From the NCBI RefSeq assembly GCF_004364865.1, contig NZ_SOAU01000001.1, forward strand, positions 4,496,001-4,560,000: a stretch of DNA of 64,000 nucleotides, written 5' to 3'. Of the stretch, positions 17,801 through 23,577 are shown in pieces. The position numbers and the translations under genes were made by a program. The notes under the pieces are model-generated. The model saw nothing but the letters and a program-made list of their open reading frames with translations, had not been told where the DNA came from and searched no databases. Origin of the DNA: Ilumatobacter fluminis (GTDB lineage Bacteria; Actinomycetota; Acidimicrobiia; Acidimicrobiales; Ilumatobacteraceae). Numbering within the stretch: position 1 is the stretch's first letter; the number at the start of each line of letters is the position of its first letter.

Positions 17801-18413
17801 CCGCGAAGTCGAACACTGGGTAGGCCTCGCCGGGCGATGGCGTACCGAAGTCGAGCAGGTATTCGCCGGGCGGGAGCGCGGGCAGCTGGAACCATCCCCA
17901 CTCACCGCTGCACGTGCCGATCCACTCGTAGGGGACGACGACGTCGCCGGACAGGTTGGTGATCGTGGCGCACGCGTCTTCGATGAACCACCAGTCCTGC
18001 GTGCGCACGCTGCCGTTGATGACTCCGCCGAGGTCGAGGTCGTGGTTGACGGTGTTCGTCGTCTCGGGCGTGAGAGCGACGGGGACGAAGAACTCCGCAC
18101 CGAGGCGGCGGGTGGGGTCGACGACGTTGAGGTGGAGTGGCTCGTCGTCCCACGCGGTCACGTCGATCGAATAGAAGCCGAACTCGTCGCTGAGCACCTC
18201 GGCAACGGTGGTGGGTTTCTGCTCGACCCCGGCGCCGGTCATCACCTGCACGGCGACGCCTTCGGCACCGTCGGCGACCGTCATGTCGGTGACGACACCC
18301 TGCACGATGGTCGGATCGGCCGCACTGACCGACTGGTGCGTGATCACCGCTCCGGTCGATGCGACGACGGCGACCGCCGTCACCCGTGCGATCAGACGCA
18401 TGAGTCCACCCAT
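11883..18413 (-). CDS. Large secreted repeat protein with carboxypeptidase-regulatory-like, anchor-U and Ig-like domains
   Basis: A 2,176-residue secreted protein. The start at 18413 is preceded by AGGGGAG with an 8-base spacer; the open frame continues 48 bases upstream without a better site. The signal peptide follows MRLIARVTAVAVVAS and ends near VSAADP. The N-terminal third is a series of CarboxypepD_reg-like beta units, seen as recurring blocks of the type 'G-x-V-x-D...YEL/DYT...PPG'. Residues about 871-1471 are three identical 205-residue units (see the repeat entry). They are followed by a segment with the pattern of the 'choice-of-anchor U' domain (GDGNNDGFPDYDQNNV, then IIDPGG), then about five Ig/HYR-like units carrying 'NVDGWNNTPASVSW'-type motifs. 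The C-terminal 50 residues (WKSPKETGC to LDDASIIVARFRLR) resemble a short terminal module of actinobacterial secreted proteins. No LPxTG motif is present. It probably acts as a cell-surface stalk or adhesin. Confidence 0.85.
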   Translation of the reverse strand: MGGLMRLIARVTAVAVVASTGAVITHQSVSAADPTIVQGVVTDMTVADGAEGVAVQVMTGAGVEQKPTTVAEVLSDEFGFYSIDVTAWDDEPLHLNVVDPTRRLGAEFFVPVALTPETTNTVNHDLDLGGVINGSVRTQDWWFIEDACATITNLSGDVVVPYEWIGTCSGEWGWFQLPALPPGEYLLDFGTPSPGEAYPVFDFAVTAVAGEQYWYDVIMPLPPNTTISAAVTDGTDPVDDMRIVAHTTDRNGEFRARDMEPTGEPGEYSVYLGGIGFGSEPFTVDALSTSPSLASDVGATIALQPGYDEAIGFTLQPGSYLEGEITGPDNEPVSGACVVLEDLTGEPVLRPDHAPCTDETGTFATYSVPAGTYQARIVAPDGLDSRVIGPFTITPGSPAFETIQLDEFPPTLIAGLVRDEVTEQPLPDVRVKVRGTDAYGQLFGQEVVTGADGLYELDLTMFELTGDALIVDAIDETGTHAASLMNEVYLQHGYTELIGFDLDAGGRFVGDVTDVSTGFALEGACVRVYDATGTTLAVPSDYSPCTGTDGRFETVGLAPGDYVLEFVAPFNYETLTTTAVTIVAGSDTEVDGELAPVVTGIEGLVVEQGTTTPIEGVTVAARVETADGEQWLTTSTDIDGEFAIDLSDDLPLSTVLLDAVDPDGDYASVFEVPLDVQQGYVELIEIGMEPGGTIEGTITTPAPDLLPIEGACVTVRNDVGDDVFPAHAPICSDENGDYATRGLPAGDYTLDVVPPSNVYLGTTDLPATITSGVTTLDLELEARPPATISGYVTDNADEPVFNARVRVRTEAGAVVAETYSDNSGFYIVTVAEGTYELVVGAPNGDGEFVPAEFYPFGETTKNIQVGAFTYPVSGELLLEGVPSLGWVSCGGAFGSAREEWVWDPVTETEDVVYVPYSFEVLPGSYECGVGFQGREGAADWNFVLRDTVPLEVSGPTTYDAAVDDVVDVTVSVVDGAGAPVSNVGEVSLSWNAPWVWDPVTETESYVGVPVAGTSLEVWRAEGMAWGESSPVFRVPDGLTGVEVRVNLENGLEFNETIDINGGGVAFLEIEVPDFETVSGELLLEGVPSLGWVSCGGAFGSAREEWVWDPVTETEDVVYVPYSFEVLPGSYECGVGFQGREGAADWNFVLRDTVPLEVSGPTTYDAAVDDVVDVTVSVVDGAGAPVSNVGEVSLSWNAPWVWDPVTETESYVGVPVAGTSLEVWRAEGMAWGESSPVFRVPDGLTGVEVRVNLENGLEFNETIDINGGGVAFLEIEVPDFETVSGELLLEGVPSLGWVSCGGAFGSAREEWVWDPVTETEDVVYVPYSFEVLPGSYECGVGFQGREGAADWNFVLRDTVPLEVSGPTTYDAAVDDVVDVTVSVVDGAGAPVSNVGEVSLSWNAPWVWDPVTETESYVGVPVAGTSLEVWRAEGMAWGESSPVFRVPDGLTGVEVRVNLENGLEFNETIDINGDTGAILYLIDPGIWFVGSSGDSFDDDNVDDITEALAPNQGDGNNDGFPDYDQNNVTSLPSYTGNYVTVEVENGKTFTNVRAVDPVADVTVETPVPSSYTLPEGLLDFRIDGLTPGETVDVIIYTESVEGVTGYAKYDRETKGWYQLPSELVDIVEFDPLHPNRGPHVIVSLTDGGVGDDDGAENGTIIDPGGLLIQSSTEGDDTPPVVTGTISPAPNVDGWNNTPASVSWVAVDAVSGATQPAPITVNDTGFTTVTSNDSCDESGNCAPGVVVVKIDTAAPTIEAIVTPAPNDAGWNNGPVTVSYDCVDDLSGVTFCSDADTVDGEGSDQQVIGFANDTAGNTVNATTSVNIDTTPPAITCGAPITVGRGSSSTLEASVDDALSGVASPTVDVPLDTSTVGTFSATVTATDLAGNPASTQCEYSVELGDDTPPTITATFDPEPNAAGWHTGDVEVSFECADDESGVATCPAPITFTDEGADQQHTVGATDEAGNAASTTVVVNIDRTEPDVTVLGVGDGPYAVSAPPTPTCSTTDALSGVATDASLVVTGGNEHGVGTFTASCVGAVDTAGNEGGASATYEVRYNRADGVFTGGPVVAWDPDDQVTNSGRRGRTYPMEWELYGADGGLVADLDAVESVIAYRSVDCDSPATNDLGGESTTLTQSLRLTDDGAFHLNWKSPKETGCFVLVISLDDASIIVARFRLR
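14001..15802 (-). repeat. Three tandem copies of a 615-bp coding repeat (205 aa each), identical by eye
   Basis: Copies begin at 14001, 14616 and 15231; the spacing is exactly 615 bp both times. The third copy stops matching at about 15802, so there are about 2.9 units. By eye the copies are identical at the DNA level. Each unit encodes the decapeptide WVWDPVTETE twice, once in each half, so the unit itself contains an internal duplication. The sense strand of the repeat uses many codons ending in G or T, unlike the C/G-ending codons of the flanking parts of the gene. Confidence 0.95.
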
Positions 18414-18477
18414 TCGATTGTCTCCCCTGTGGTCCGCAACACTCCCCTGGCGAACCGTCAAGGTACTGCACGGTTGT

Positions 18478-18491
18478 CACCCGATCGGGTG
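18478..18491. promoter_or_regulatory. Perfect 14-bp palindrome CACCCGATCGGGTG upstream of the repeat-protein gene
   Basis: A perfect palindrome centred 70 bp upstream of the start at 18413, in the non-coding region. A dimeric repressor or activator site for the surface-protein gene is the simplest reading. It could instead be a fragment of the nearby REP family, whose arms also contain CACCCGA. Confidence 0.35.
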
Positions 18492-18531
18492 TACCCGAGG
18501 ACACGACCACCGCCGCAACAACCGGTTCCTT

Positions 18532-18592
18532 CCGGGTCGGGTGCCAAAGGTGACGGCGAGGTACGAGCAGTTACCGGCGGTCACATGACCCG
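18532..18592. repeat. REP-like imperfect palindrome, mixed arms
   Basis: The left arm GGGTCGGGTG and right arm CACATGACCC enclose GCCAAAGGTGACGG and TTACCGGCGGT. These inner blocks match the repeats flanking the transposase at 56074. The element lies in the gap between the surface-protein gene and the small membrane-protein gene. It has a subfamily-1-like left arm with a subfamily-2-like interior. Confidence 0.75.
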
Positions 18593-18616
18593 GGAACGGT
18601 GCGCGAACAGGAGCGT

Positions 18617-18964
18617 CTACGGCTGCTCGTCGCCGTCGCCGACGCCGAACGTGGCGTTGCCCGCGCCGTTCCAGGCGGGCTGGTCTTCGAGGATGTCGAT
18701 CGCCTCACGCGGGTCCATGTCGTACTGGCCCGGGTTGCGTTCGTCCGCTTCGCGCTGTTGCTCGGATTCCCAGTAGTCGTAGCCGGCCCACGCGGCGGTC
18801 CCGACCGCGGCGAACGCCATGACAACGAGCACGCCGGTCTTGATCGTGTTGGACCGACTCTTGCGCTTGGCCTGCTTGGCAGCGAGGGCACGCCCGTGCT
18901 CCAACCCGATCACCGACGGCGAGTTCGTCCGAGTCGGCTGCGGTGCAGCAGCACGCTTCCCCAT
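18617..18964 (-). CDS. Small single-pass membrane protein, function unknown
   Basis: 115 residues. The open frame extends upstream to 19081, but that extension is translated from a REP-like repeat, so I place the start at MGKRAAAPQP (18964). Residues about 1-40 are basic (AAKQAKRKSRSN). One membrane segment follows (TGVLVVMAFAAVGTAAWAGY), then an acidic tail (YWESEQQREADERNPGQYDM and onward). The charge pattern predicts a cytoplasmic N-terminus and an external C-terminus. No family is recognised. It lies downstream of the phosphatase gene in the same orientation, with a REP element between. Confidence 0.65.
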   Translation of the reverse strand: MGKRAAAPQPTRTNSPSVIGLEHGRALAAKQAKRKSRSNTIKTGVLVVMAFAAVGTAAWAGYDYWESEQQREADERNPGQYDMDPREAIDILEDQPAWNGAGNATFGVGDGDEQP

Positions 18965-19029
18965 GGCCCCAGTATCGGCACCCCCAAGCCGGACCTTGAG
19001 CACTTTCTCGAGATTCCTTTCGACGTCCT

Positions 19030-19091
19030 CGGGTCGGGTGCCGTAGGGAACGATGACGGAGTCGGCGTTTCCGTAGGTCACCCGACCCGGG
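19030..19091. repeat. REP-like palindrome, subfamily 1
   Basis: CGGGTCGGGTG ... GGGAACG ... GGAGTCGGCGTTTCCG ... CACCCGACCCGG. It is very similar to the elements at 43654, 53816 and 58736. It sits between the stop of the phosphatase gene and the start of the next gene on the minus strand. Confidence 0.85.
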
Positions 19092-19098
19092 TCTCGGC

Positions 19099-19647
19099 TC
19101 AGGCAGCCAGCGCCCGAGCGATCGCCCGAGTCAGCTCGTCGACCTCGCGCACCATCTCGTCGTGGTACCGACGGTCCCGCCCGTACGGGTCGCTCAGATC
19201 GTCATCCGGCGACGGCACCATCAGGTCGGCAGCCTTGCGCCCCTCCGACGCTCGCGCCACCCAACCCGCCACGTCCCCACCGGCCGGCCCGACCCGCAGC
19301 GCAGCCCGCCCGAGCTCCTTCAGCGTGAACGTCCGCGGCCACGCCGCCGGTTCCATCGCCACGATCTCCCGCAAGTGCTCACGAGTCATCCCGATCACCA
19401 GATCGGCGCCTTCGTCACGAACCGCTCCGGCGGTCAGCGGACGAGACACATGATCCGACGCATCGACCCCGATCGCGGCTGCGGCAGCCAACGTGTCTCG
19501 GTGCATCCGGAGCCGCCCGCCATGTGTCCCGACCGACCGCACCTCGGCATCGACCCCCGCCGCAGCCAGGTGCTGCGCCAACAGTCGCTCCGCCACCGGC
19601 GAGCGGCAGACGTTCGCCGTGCAGACGGTGAGGATGCGCAGCGTCAC
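19099..19647 (-). CDS. Low-molecular-weight protein-tyrosine phosphatase (Wzb/Etp-like)
   Basis: 182 residues. The catalytic P-loop is at the N-terminus: C9-T-A-N-V-C-R15-S-P, fitting CX5R(S/T). The general-acid aspartate is in a DPYG motif near residue 153, inside SDPYGRD. The length is slightly over the usual 150-160 because of an insertion near residues 115-145. The family dephosphorylates tyrosines of bacterial tyrosine kinases that control capsule export; the Wzc-like kinase at 23578 is the obvious candidate partner. The start codon overlaps the stop of the upstream LytR_C-domain gene by 4 bp (ATGA), so the two are probably co-translated. Confidence 0.93.
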   Translation of the reverse strand: MTLRILTVCTANVCRSPVAERLLAQHLAAAGVDAEVRSVGTHGGRLRMHRDTLAAAAAIGVDASDHVSRPLTAGAVRDEGADLVIGMTREHLREIVAMEPAAWPRTFTLKELGRAALRVGPAGGDVAGWVARASEGRKAADLMVPSPDDDLSDPYGRDRRYHDEMVREVDELTRAIARALAA

Positions 19648-20306
19648 ACCTGATCGAGTCCGACGAGCGCGACGAGCTCGAACGTGGCGTCGGTCTGCAG
19701 CGCCGACAGCTCGGCGTACGGGGCGATCGCCAGCAGTCCCCAGCCGAGTTCCTCGGCCATCCGGGCGGCCTCGAGGTCGAAGCCCGGCTGGTAGTACACG
19801 GCGCTCTCGGCCGACGGCGTCGTGTCGACGGGCGCAACATTGACGTAGCCGTAGCCCTGCAGTTCCTCGGCGTGAGCACCGGCGACGCCACCGACGTCGG
19901 TCGCGTTCGCCGTCGCGACGACCAGCGCCTCACGTTCGCGCAGTACGTCGCCGGTGGCGATCTCGTCGTCGTCCTCGACGACGGTCGAAGTCGTCGTGGT
20001 CGTCGTCTCGGAGTCGAGAAACGCCGACGTCGTCGGCGGTCCGAGCGTCGTCGTGGTCGAGGTCGTCGACGTCGTCGTGCTGGTCTCCGGAGCCGGCTCG
20101 GTCGTGGCCGTCGCCTCGTCGTCGACGAGCGGCGACACCTCGAGCGGTGCCAGCACGAGCGTCGTAGTGGGCGTGACCGTCTGGATCTCGGTGATCCTGA
20201 TGTCGGCACCAGGCGCTTCCGAGGGCAGGCCGGCAATCGCGACACCGGCCGCGGCGGCGAGGATGAACGTGATCACGGTCACGACGACGGTGGGCTTCAC
20301 GTGCAT
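19644..20306 (-). CDS. Membrane-anchored protein with LytR C-terminal-type domain
   Basis: 220 residues: an N-terminal membrane anchor or signal (MHVKPTVVVTVITFILAAAAG), a low-complexity Thr/Glu-rich linker at about residues 60-125 (TTTSTTSTTTT-type runs), and a C-terminal LytR_C-like domain from about residue 130 (ALVVATANATDVGGVAG onward to the end). LytR_C domains occur in or beside LytR-CpsA-Psr enzymes that attach glycopolymers to peptidoglycan; the catalytic LCP domain is absent here. It is co-transcribed with the tyrosine phosphatase. Its role is probably in envelope glycopolymer attachment or sensing (inference). Confidence 0.75.
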   Translation of the reverse strand: MHVKPTVVVTVITFILAAAAGVAIAGLPSEAPGADIRITEIQTVTPTTTLVLAPLEVSPLVDDEATATTEPAPETSTTTSTTSTTTTLGPPTTSAFLDSETTTTTTSTVVEDDDEIATGDVLREREALVVATANATDVGGVAGAHAEELQGYGYVNVAPVDTTPSAESAVYYQPGFDLEAARMAEELGWGLLAIAPYAELSALQTDATFELVALVGLDQV

Positions 20307-20344
20307 GGAGGTTACCGAGGGAGAGTGTGGGAGCCGGGACGCGA

Positions 20345-20374
20345 CTCGGGCGCCGCCCGAAGGCGACGCCCGAG
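20345..20374 (-). terminator. GC-rich hairpin downstream of the wall-anchored protein gene
   Basis: CTCGGGCG at 20345-20352 pairs with CGCCCGAG at 20367-20374. It lies 21 bp past the stop of the gene ending at 20395. No clear U-tract follows, so termination strength is uncertain. Confidence 0.5.
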
Positions 20375-20394
20375 ATCAAGTGGAGAAGGTTGGG

Positions 20395-21138
20395 TCAGCT
20401 GGCGGTCGTCTGGCGACGACGGAACTGGGAGACGCCGAACATGCCGGCACCTGCGACGAGCAGGACCGCGGCGATTCCCATCGTGCCGCTCATGCCGGAG
20501 TTGCCCGTCGGCGGAATGATCGGGTCGGTTTCCTGCACGGTCACGCTGAACGAAGCGACCGTGTCGCCACACGTGAAGGTGCCGGTGGCCGTACCGGCGG
20601 CCGTCGGCGCGGTCAGGGTGGCGGTTGCCGTGCCGTCGCTCGGGGAGACCGTCTGCGACTGACCGTTGAAGCTCACCGTTGCCGAGTCCTCGTTACAGGG
20701 GATCGACGCCGTGAAGGTGCTGCCGGGGGCCGGCGATCCGTTGCTCACGGTGACGGTGGCGGCCTGGACCTGGATCTGGAACGGCAGCGAGACGGCGCTC
20801 TGATCGAGTGCGACCGTGCCGTTGTACGTGCCAGCCGAGGTGGGGGCGGTGAAGCTCGCGGTGGCGGTGCCACCGGCGACGATGGCCTCCGTGAGCGAAT
20901 CGGCGCTGGCGCCGACGCACGTGGCGGTCTTGTTCTGGCCCTGGAAGGTGTAGGTGGCGGTTTCGCCGACGATGCAGTCGTCGACGTTCACGTTGAACGT
21001 GCCGCCGGGCGTGGTCGACGGCGGTGCGACCGCGACGGTCGGATCGTTGACGTTGTACCCGTTGTCCTGGGCCTGCACCGCGCCGCCGGCCATCGTGGCC
21101 GCCGTAGCGATGGCGATGCCCGCCATCAGTCGCTTCAT
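20395..21138 (-). CDS. Small secreted Ig-like surface protein with a C-terminal PPTG-type anchor
   Basis: 247 residues. Signal peptide MKRLMAGIAIATAATMAGGAVQAQ. There are two to three beta-sandwich repeats with the recurring pattern 'PGSTFTxxxxCxxxxATxxFxGQxxT', each with a cysteine. The C-terminus has the order motif IPPTG, hydrophobic stretch (GIAAVLLVAGAGMFGV) and positive tail (RRRQ), typical of sortase substrates, although the motif is PPTG rather than canonical LPxTG. No sortase gene is visible in the window. It is transcribed away from the DUF4012 gene. Confidence 0.75.
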   Translation of the reverse strand: MKRLMAGIAIATAATMAGGAVQAQDNGYNVNDPTVAVAPPSTTPGGTFNVNVDDCIVGETATYTFQGQNKTATCVGASADSLTEAIVAGGTATASFTAPTSAGTYNGTVALDQSAVSLPFQIQVQAATVTVSNGSPAPGSTFTASIPCNEDSATVSFNGQSQTVSPSDGTATATLTAPTAAGTATGTFTCGDTVASFSVTVQETDPIIPPTGNSGMSGTMGIAAVLLVAGAGMFGVSQFRRRQTTAS

Positions 21139-21313
21139 GGGATAGTCCTCTCCACTTGACTAAATCGCGACCCTAGCAAGCCCAGGGTCGTTGTCCAGGG
21201 GCGATGGCCCAGCGGTGCACCGAAGGACATGCACTCCGCCGGGTAGTCGACCGACCGCACGACGTGGGCAGAGCCTGGCCAGGTCGCTCCCAACACGGTG
21301 GGCGATCGGCCGG

Positions 21314-21319
21314 TAGTCT
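21314..21319 (+). promoter_or_regulatory. Candidate -10 box (TAGTCT) for a leaderless transcript
   Basis: TAGTCT lies 8 bp before the ATG at 21328, and no Shine-Dalgarno sequence is present. That spacing would place the transcription start at or next to the start codon. Confidence 0.4.
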
Positions 21320-21327
21320 CGCCGCCC

Positions 21328-23556
21328 ATGTCCGCTCGGAAACTGCACGTCGACGGGCGCAACGAGCAACTCGTCCTCGGTGTCGGCGTGGTCACCGGTA
21401 TCGGCCTCGGCCTCCAAGGGCTGAGTCCGACGGGCTCGACCGTGATCGATTGGCTGCTGCTGATCGCGTCGGCGGTCTTCGTCGTGTGGTCGGGCGCCAC
21501 CGCACCCTGGTGGGCGCTGGCGGCCGCCGCCGGAATCGCCGCTGCCATCGCCGAACCGTGGCTGCCACTGCTCGTCGGTGTCGGCGTGCTCGGTCTGGCC
21601 CTCGCCGTGGGCACCGCCCGTCGCAGTCAACCGGTCGAGCGGGCGATCGTGGTCGGCGCGATCCTGCTCGTGTTGTCGACCGCTCGCGATCTCGGAGCTT
21701 TCGGTGTGAGCACAGCGGTCGGCGTCCTCGTCGCCATCACCCTCGCCGCCTTCGGCCTGAGTCGACGCTCTCGCCGTGTTCGCCGCGTCGGGTACATCGC
21801 CGCAGGCGCTGCAGCCGGCGTGTTGGTGATCGGAACGCTCGCACTCGTCTTGTCGGGCACATCGGCCCGCCCCGACCTCACGACCGGTGAGCAGGCCGCC
21901 CGACAGGGGCTGCGCGAGTTGAAGGCAGCCGACTTCGAGCAGGCCCAGTCCTCGTTCGAACGTGCCGCCACCTCGTTCGGCAGAGCCGCCGACGACGTCG
22001 GCGCCGTCTGGACCGCACCGGCCCGGTTGGTGCCGGTCGTGAGCCAGCACCACCGCGCCGTCGACCAGCTGGCGTCCGAAGCCGCTGCAGCGTCGTCCAC
22101 GGTCGCCACACAGCTCGGAGAGATCGACTTCGACGCCCTCCGGATCGTCGACGGTCGGATCGACATCGAAGCTGTCGAAGGCCTGCAGCAGCCGATGGCG
22201 GAGCTGCAGGAGTCGCTCGCCTCCTTGGACGCGGCGGTCGTGTCGGCACAAGACCCGTGGCTGGTCGAGCCTCTCGCCGATCGCCTCGCCGACCTCCGCG
22301 TCGACATCGCCGAACAGCGCGATCTCGGCGACAAAGCGGTCATTGCGCTCGACCGGGCGCCGGCGATGCTCGGCGCCGACGGCGAGCGCGTCTACTTCGT
22401 CATGTTCACCACGCCGGCCGAGGCACGCGGCCAGGGCGGCTTCATGGGCAACTACGCCGAGATCACCATCGACGAGGGCGAGATCGAACTCACCGACTTC
22501 GGACGCCACTCCGACCTCAACCGGGCAGCCACGGAACCGTTCGATCTGTCCGAGGCACCAGCGGACTGGCTCGCCCAGTACGGCGGCGAGGGCTTCGCAC
22601 GCGGGCCGGGCCGACCCGTCGCCACCGACGTGTGGTCGATCTACACCATCTCGCCGCACTTCCCCCACACGGCTCGGGTCGCCGACATCCTCTATCCGCA
22701 GAGCGGCGGGCAGGACCTCGACGGCGTTTTCAATCTCGATGTCTATGCGCTCGAACAGCTCGTCGGCCTGGTCGGCGACGTCGAGGTCGACGGGCGAGAC
22801 GCACCGCTGAACGGCACGAACACCGCCGAGTACCTCCTCATCGAGCAGTACGAGACCGACGACAACGCCGAACGCATCGACCAACTCGAGGTGATCGCCC
22901 GAGCGGTCACCGACCGGCTCCTCGGCGGCAACGCACCCGAGCCGATCGATCTCGGTCGGGCGATGGCGCCGATGGTTCGCGAGCGCCGCCTGATGGCCTG
23001 GATGGAGGACCCGAGCGAGCAAGCCCTGCTCGAACTCGTCTCGATGGACGGCGCCGTGCTCGGCGGCCGAGGCGACCGCGACGGCGTGCACGTGGCCATC
23101 AACAACGACGGCACCGGCAAGATGGACTCCTACCTCGAACGCAGGATGGTGTACGAGGAGACCCCCGACGGCGATGAACTCTCGATCACCATCAAACACA
23201 CGGCACCGGTCGAGTCACTCCCCGATTACGTGACCGCCGTGTCGAGCGACCTCGGACGAGGCGACGGGCGCTGGCTCGTCACCGTCTACTCGACCCGACC
23301 GGTCACCGAGGCCTGGCTGGACGATCAGCCGATTGGTGTCAACACCGGCCAGGAAGCCGGACTGCAGACCGCAAGCATCAAGCTCGTGCTCCCGCCGGAC
23401 GGCAGCGCTACGTTCCGAGTCCGCTTCGGTCCGAACACATCGTTCGACCAGACCAAGCTGATCGTGTCACCACAACCACTCGTGCAGCCGGAACGCTGGG
23501 CCTATTTCGGTGACGCGCCTCGGACACTAGAAAGTCGCTCCGTGCTCGATCGCTGA
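21328..23556 (+). CDS. DUF4012 membrane protein of polysaccharide loci
   Basis: 742 residues. The open frame begins at a GTG 30 bp earlier, but the ATG at 21328 sits 8 bp after a TAGTCT box and is preferred. Residues 1-180 hold about six to seven hydrophobic segments. Residues about 190-330 are helical and predicted extracellular (ELKAADFEQAQSSFERA, a TPR-like pattern). The rest is the DUF4012 domain (VYFVMFTTPAEARGQGGF, FGRHSDLN, DGVFNLDVYALEQLVG). This family is found next to actinobacterial exopolysaccharide genes; its biochemical role is unknown. It converges on the tyrosine kinase gene. Confidence 0.88.
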   Translation: MSARKLHVDGRNEQLVLGVGVVTGIGLGLQGLSPTGSTVIDWLLLIASAVFVVWSGATAPWWALAAAAGIAAAIAEPWLPLLVGVGVLGLALAVGTARRSQPVERAIVVGAILLVLSTARDLGAFGVSTAVGVLVAITLAAFGLSRRSRRVRRVGYIAAGAAAGVLVIGTLALVLSGTSARPDLTTGEQAARQGLRELKAADFEQAQSSFERAATSFGRAADDVGAVWTAPARLVPVVSQHHRAVDQLASEAAAASSTVATQLGEIDFDALRIVDGRIDIEAVEGLQQPMAELQESLASLDAAVVSAQDPWLVEPLADRLADLRVDIAEQRDLGDKAVIALDRAPAMLGADGERVYFVMFTTPAEARGQGGFMGNYAEITIDEGEIELTDFGRHSDLNRAATEPFDLSEAPADWLAQYGGEGFARGPGRPVATDVWSIYTISPHFPHTARVADILYPQSGGQDLDGVFNLDVYALEQLVGLVGDVEVDGRDAPLNGTNTAEYLLIEQYETDDNAERIDQLEVIARAVTDRLLGGNAPEPIDLGRAMAPMVRERRLMAWMEDPSEQALLELVSMDGAVLGGRGDRDGVHVAINNDGTGKMDSYLERRMVYEETPDGDELSITIKHTAPVESLPDYVTAVSSDLGRGDGRWLVTVYSTRPVTEAWLDDQPIGVNTGQEAGLQTASIKLVLPPDGSATFRVRFGPNTSFDQTKLIVSPQPLVQPERWAYFGDAPRTLESRSVLDR

Positions 23557-23577
23557 GCCCAAGCCGACTCGACGGTG

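Noticed and set aside
18965-19081. N-terminal extension (MTYGNADSVIVPYGTRPEDV...) of the small membrane protein
   Set aside because: It is translated from the REP element at 19030 and the gap, so the start is placed at 18964.
21160-23199. 679-codon minus-strand frame opposite the DUF4012 gene
   Set aside because: Exact antisense shadow of a clear membrane protein; no recognisable domain or ribosome site.
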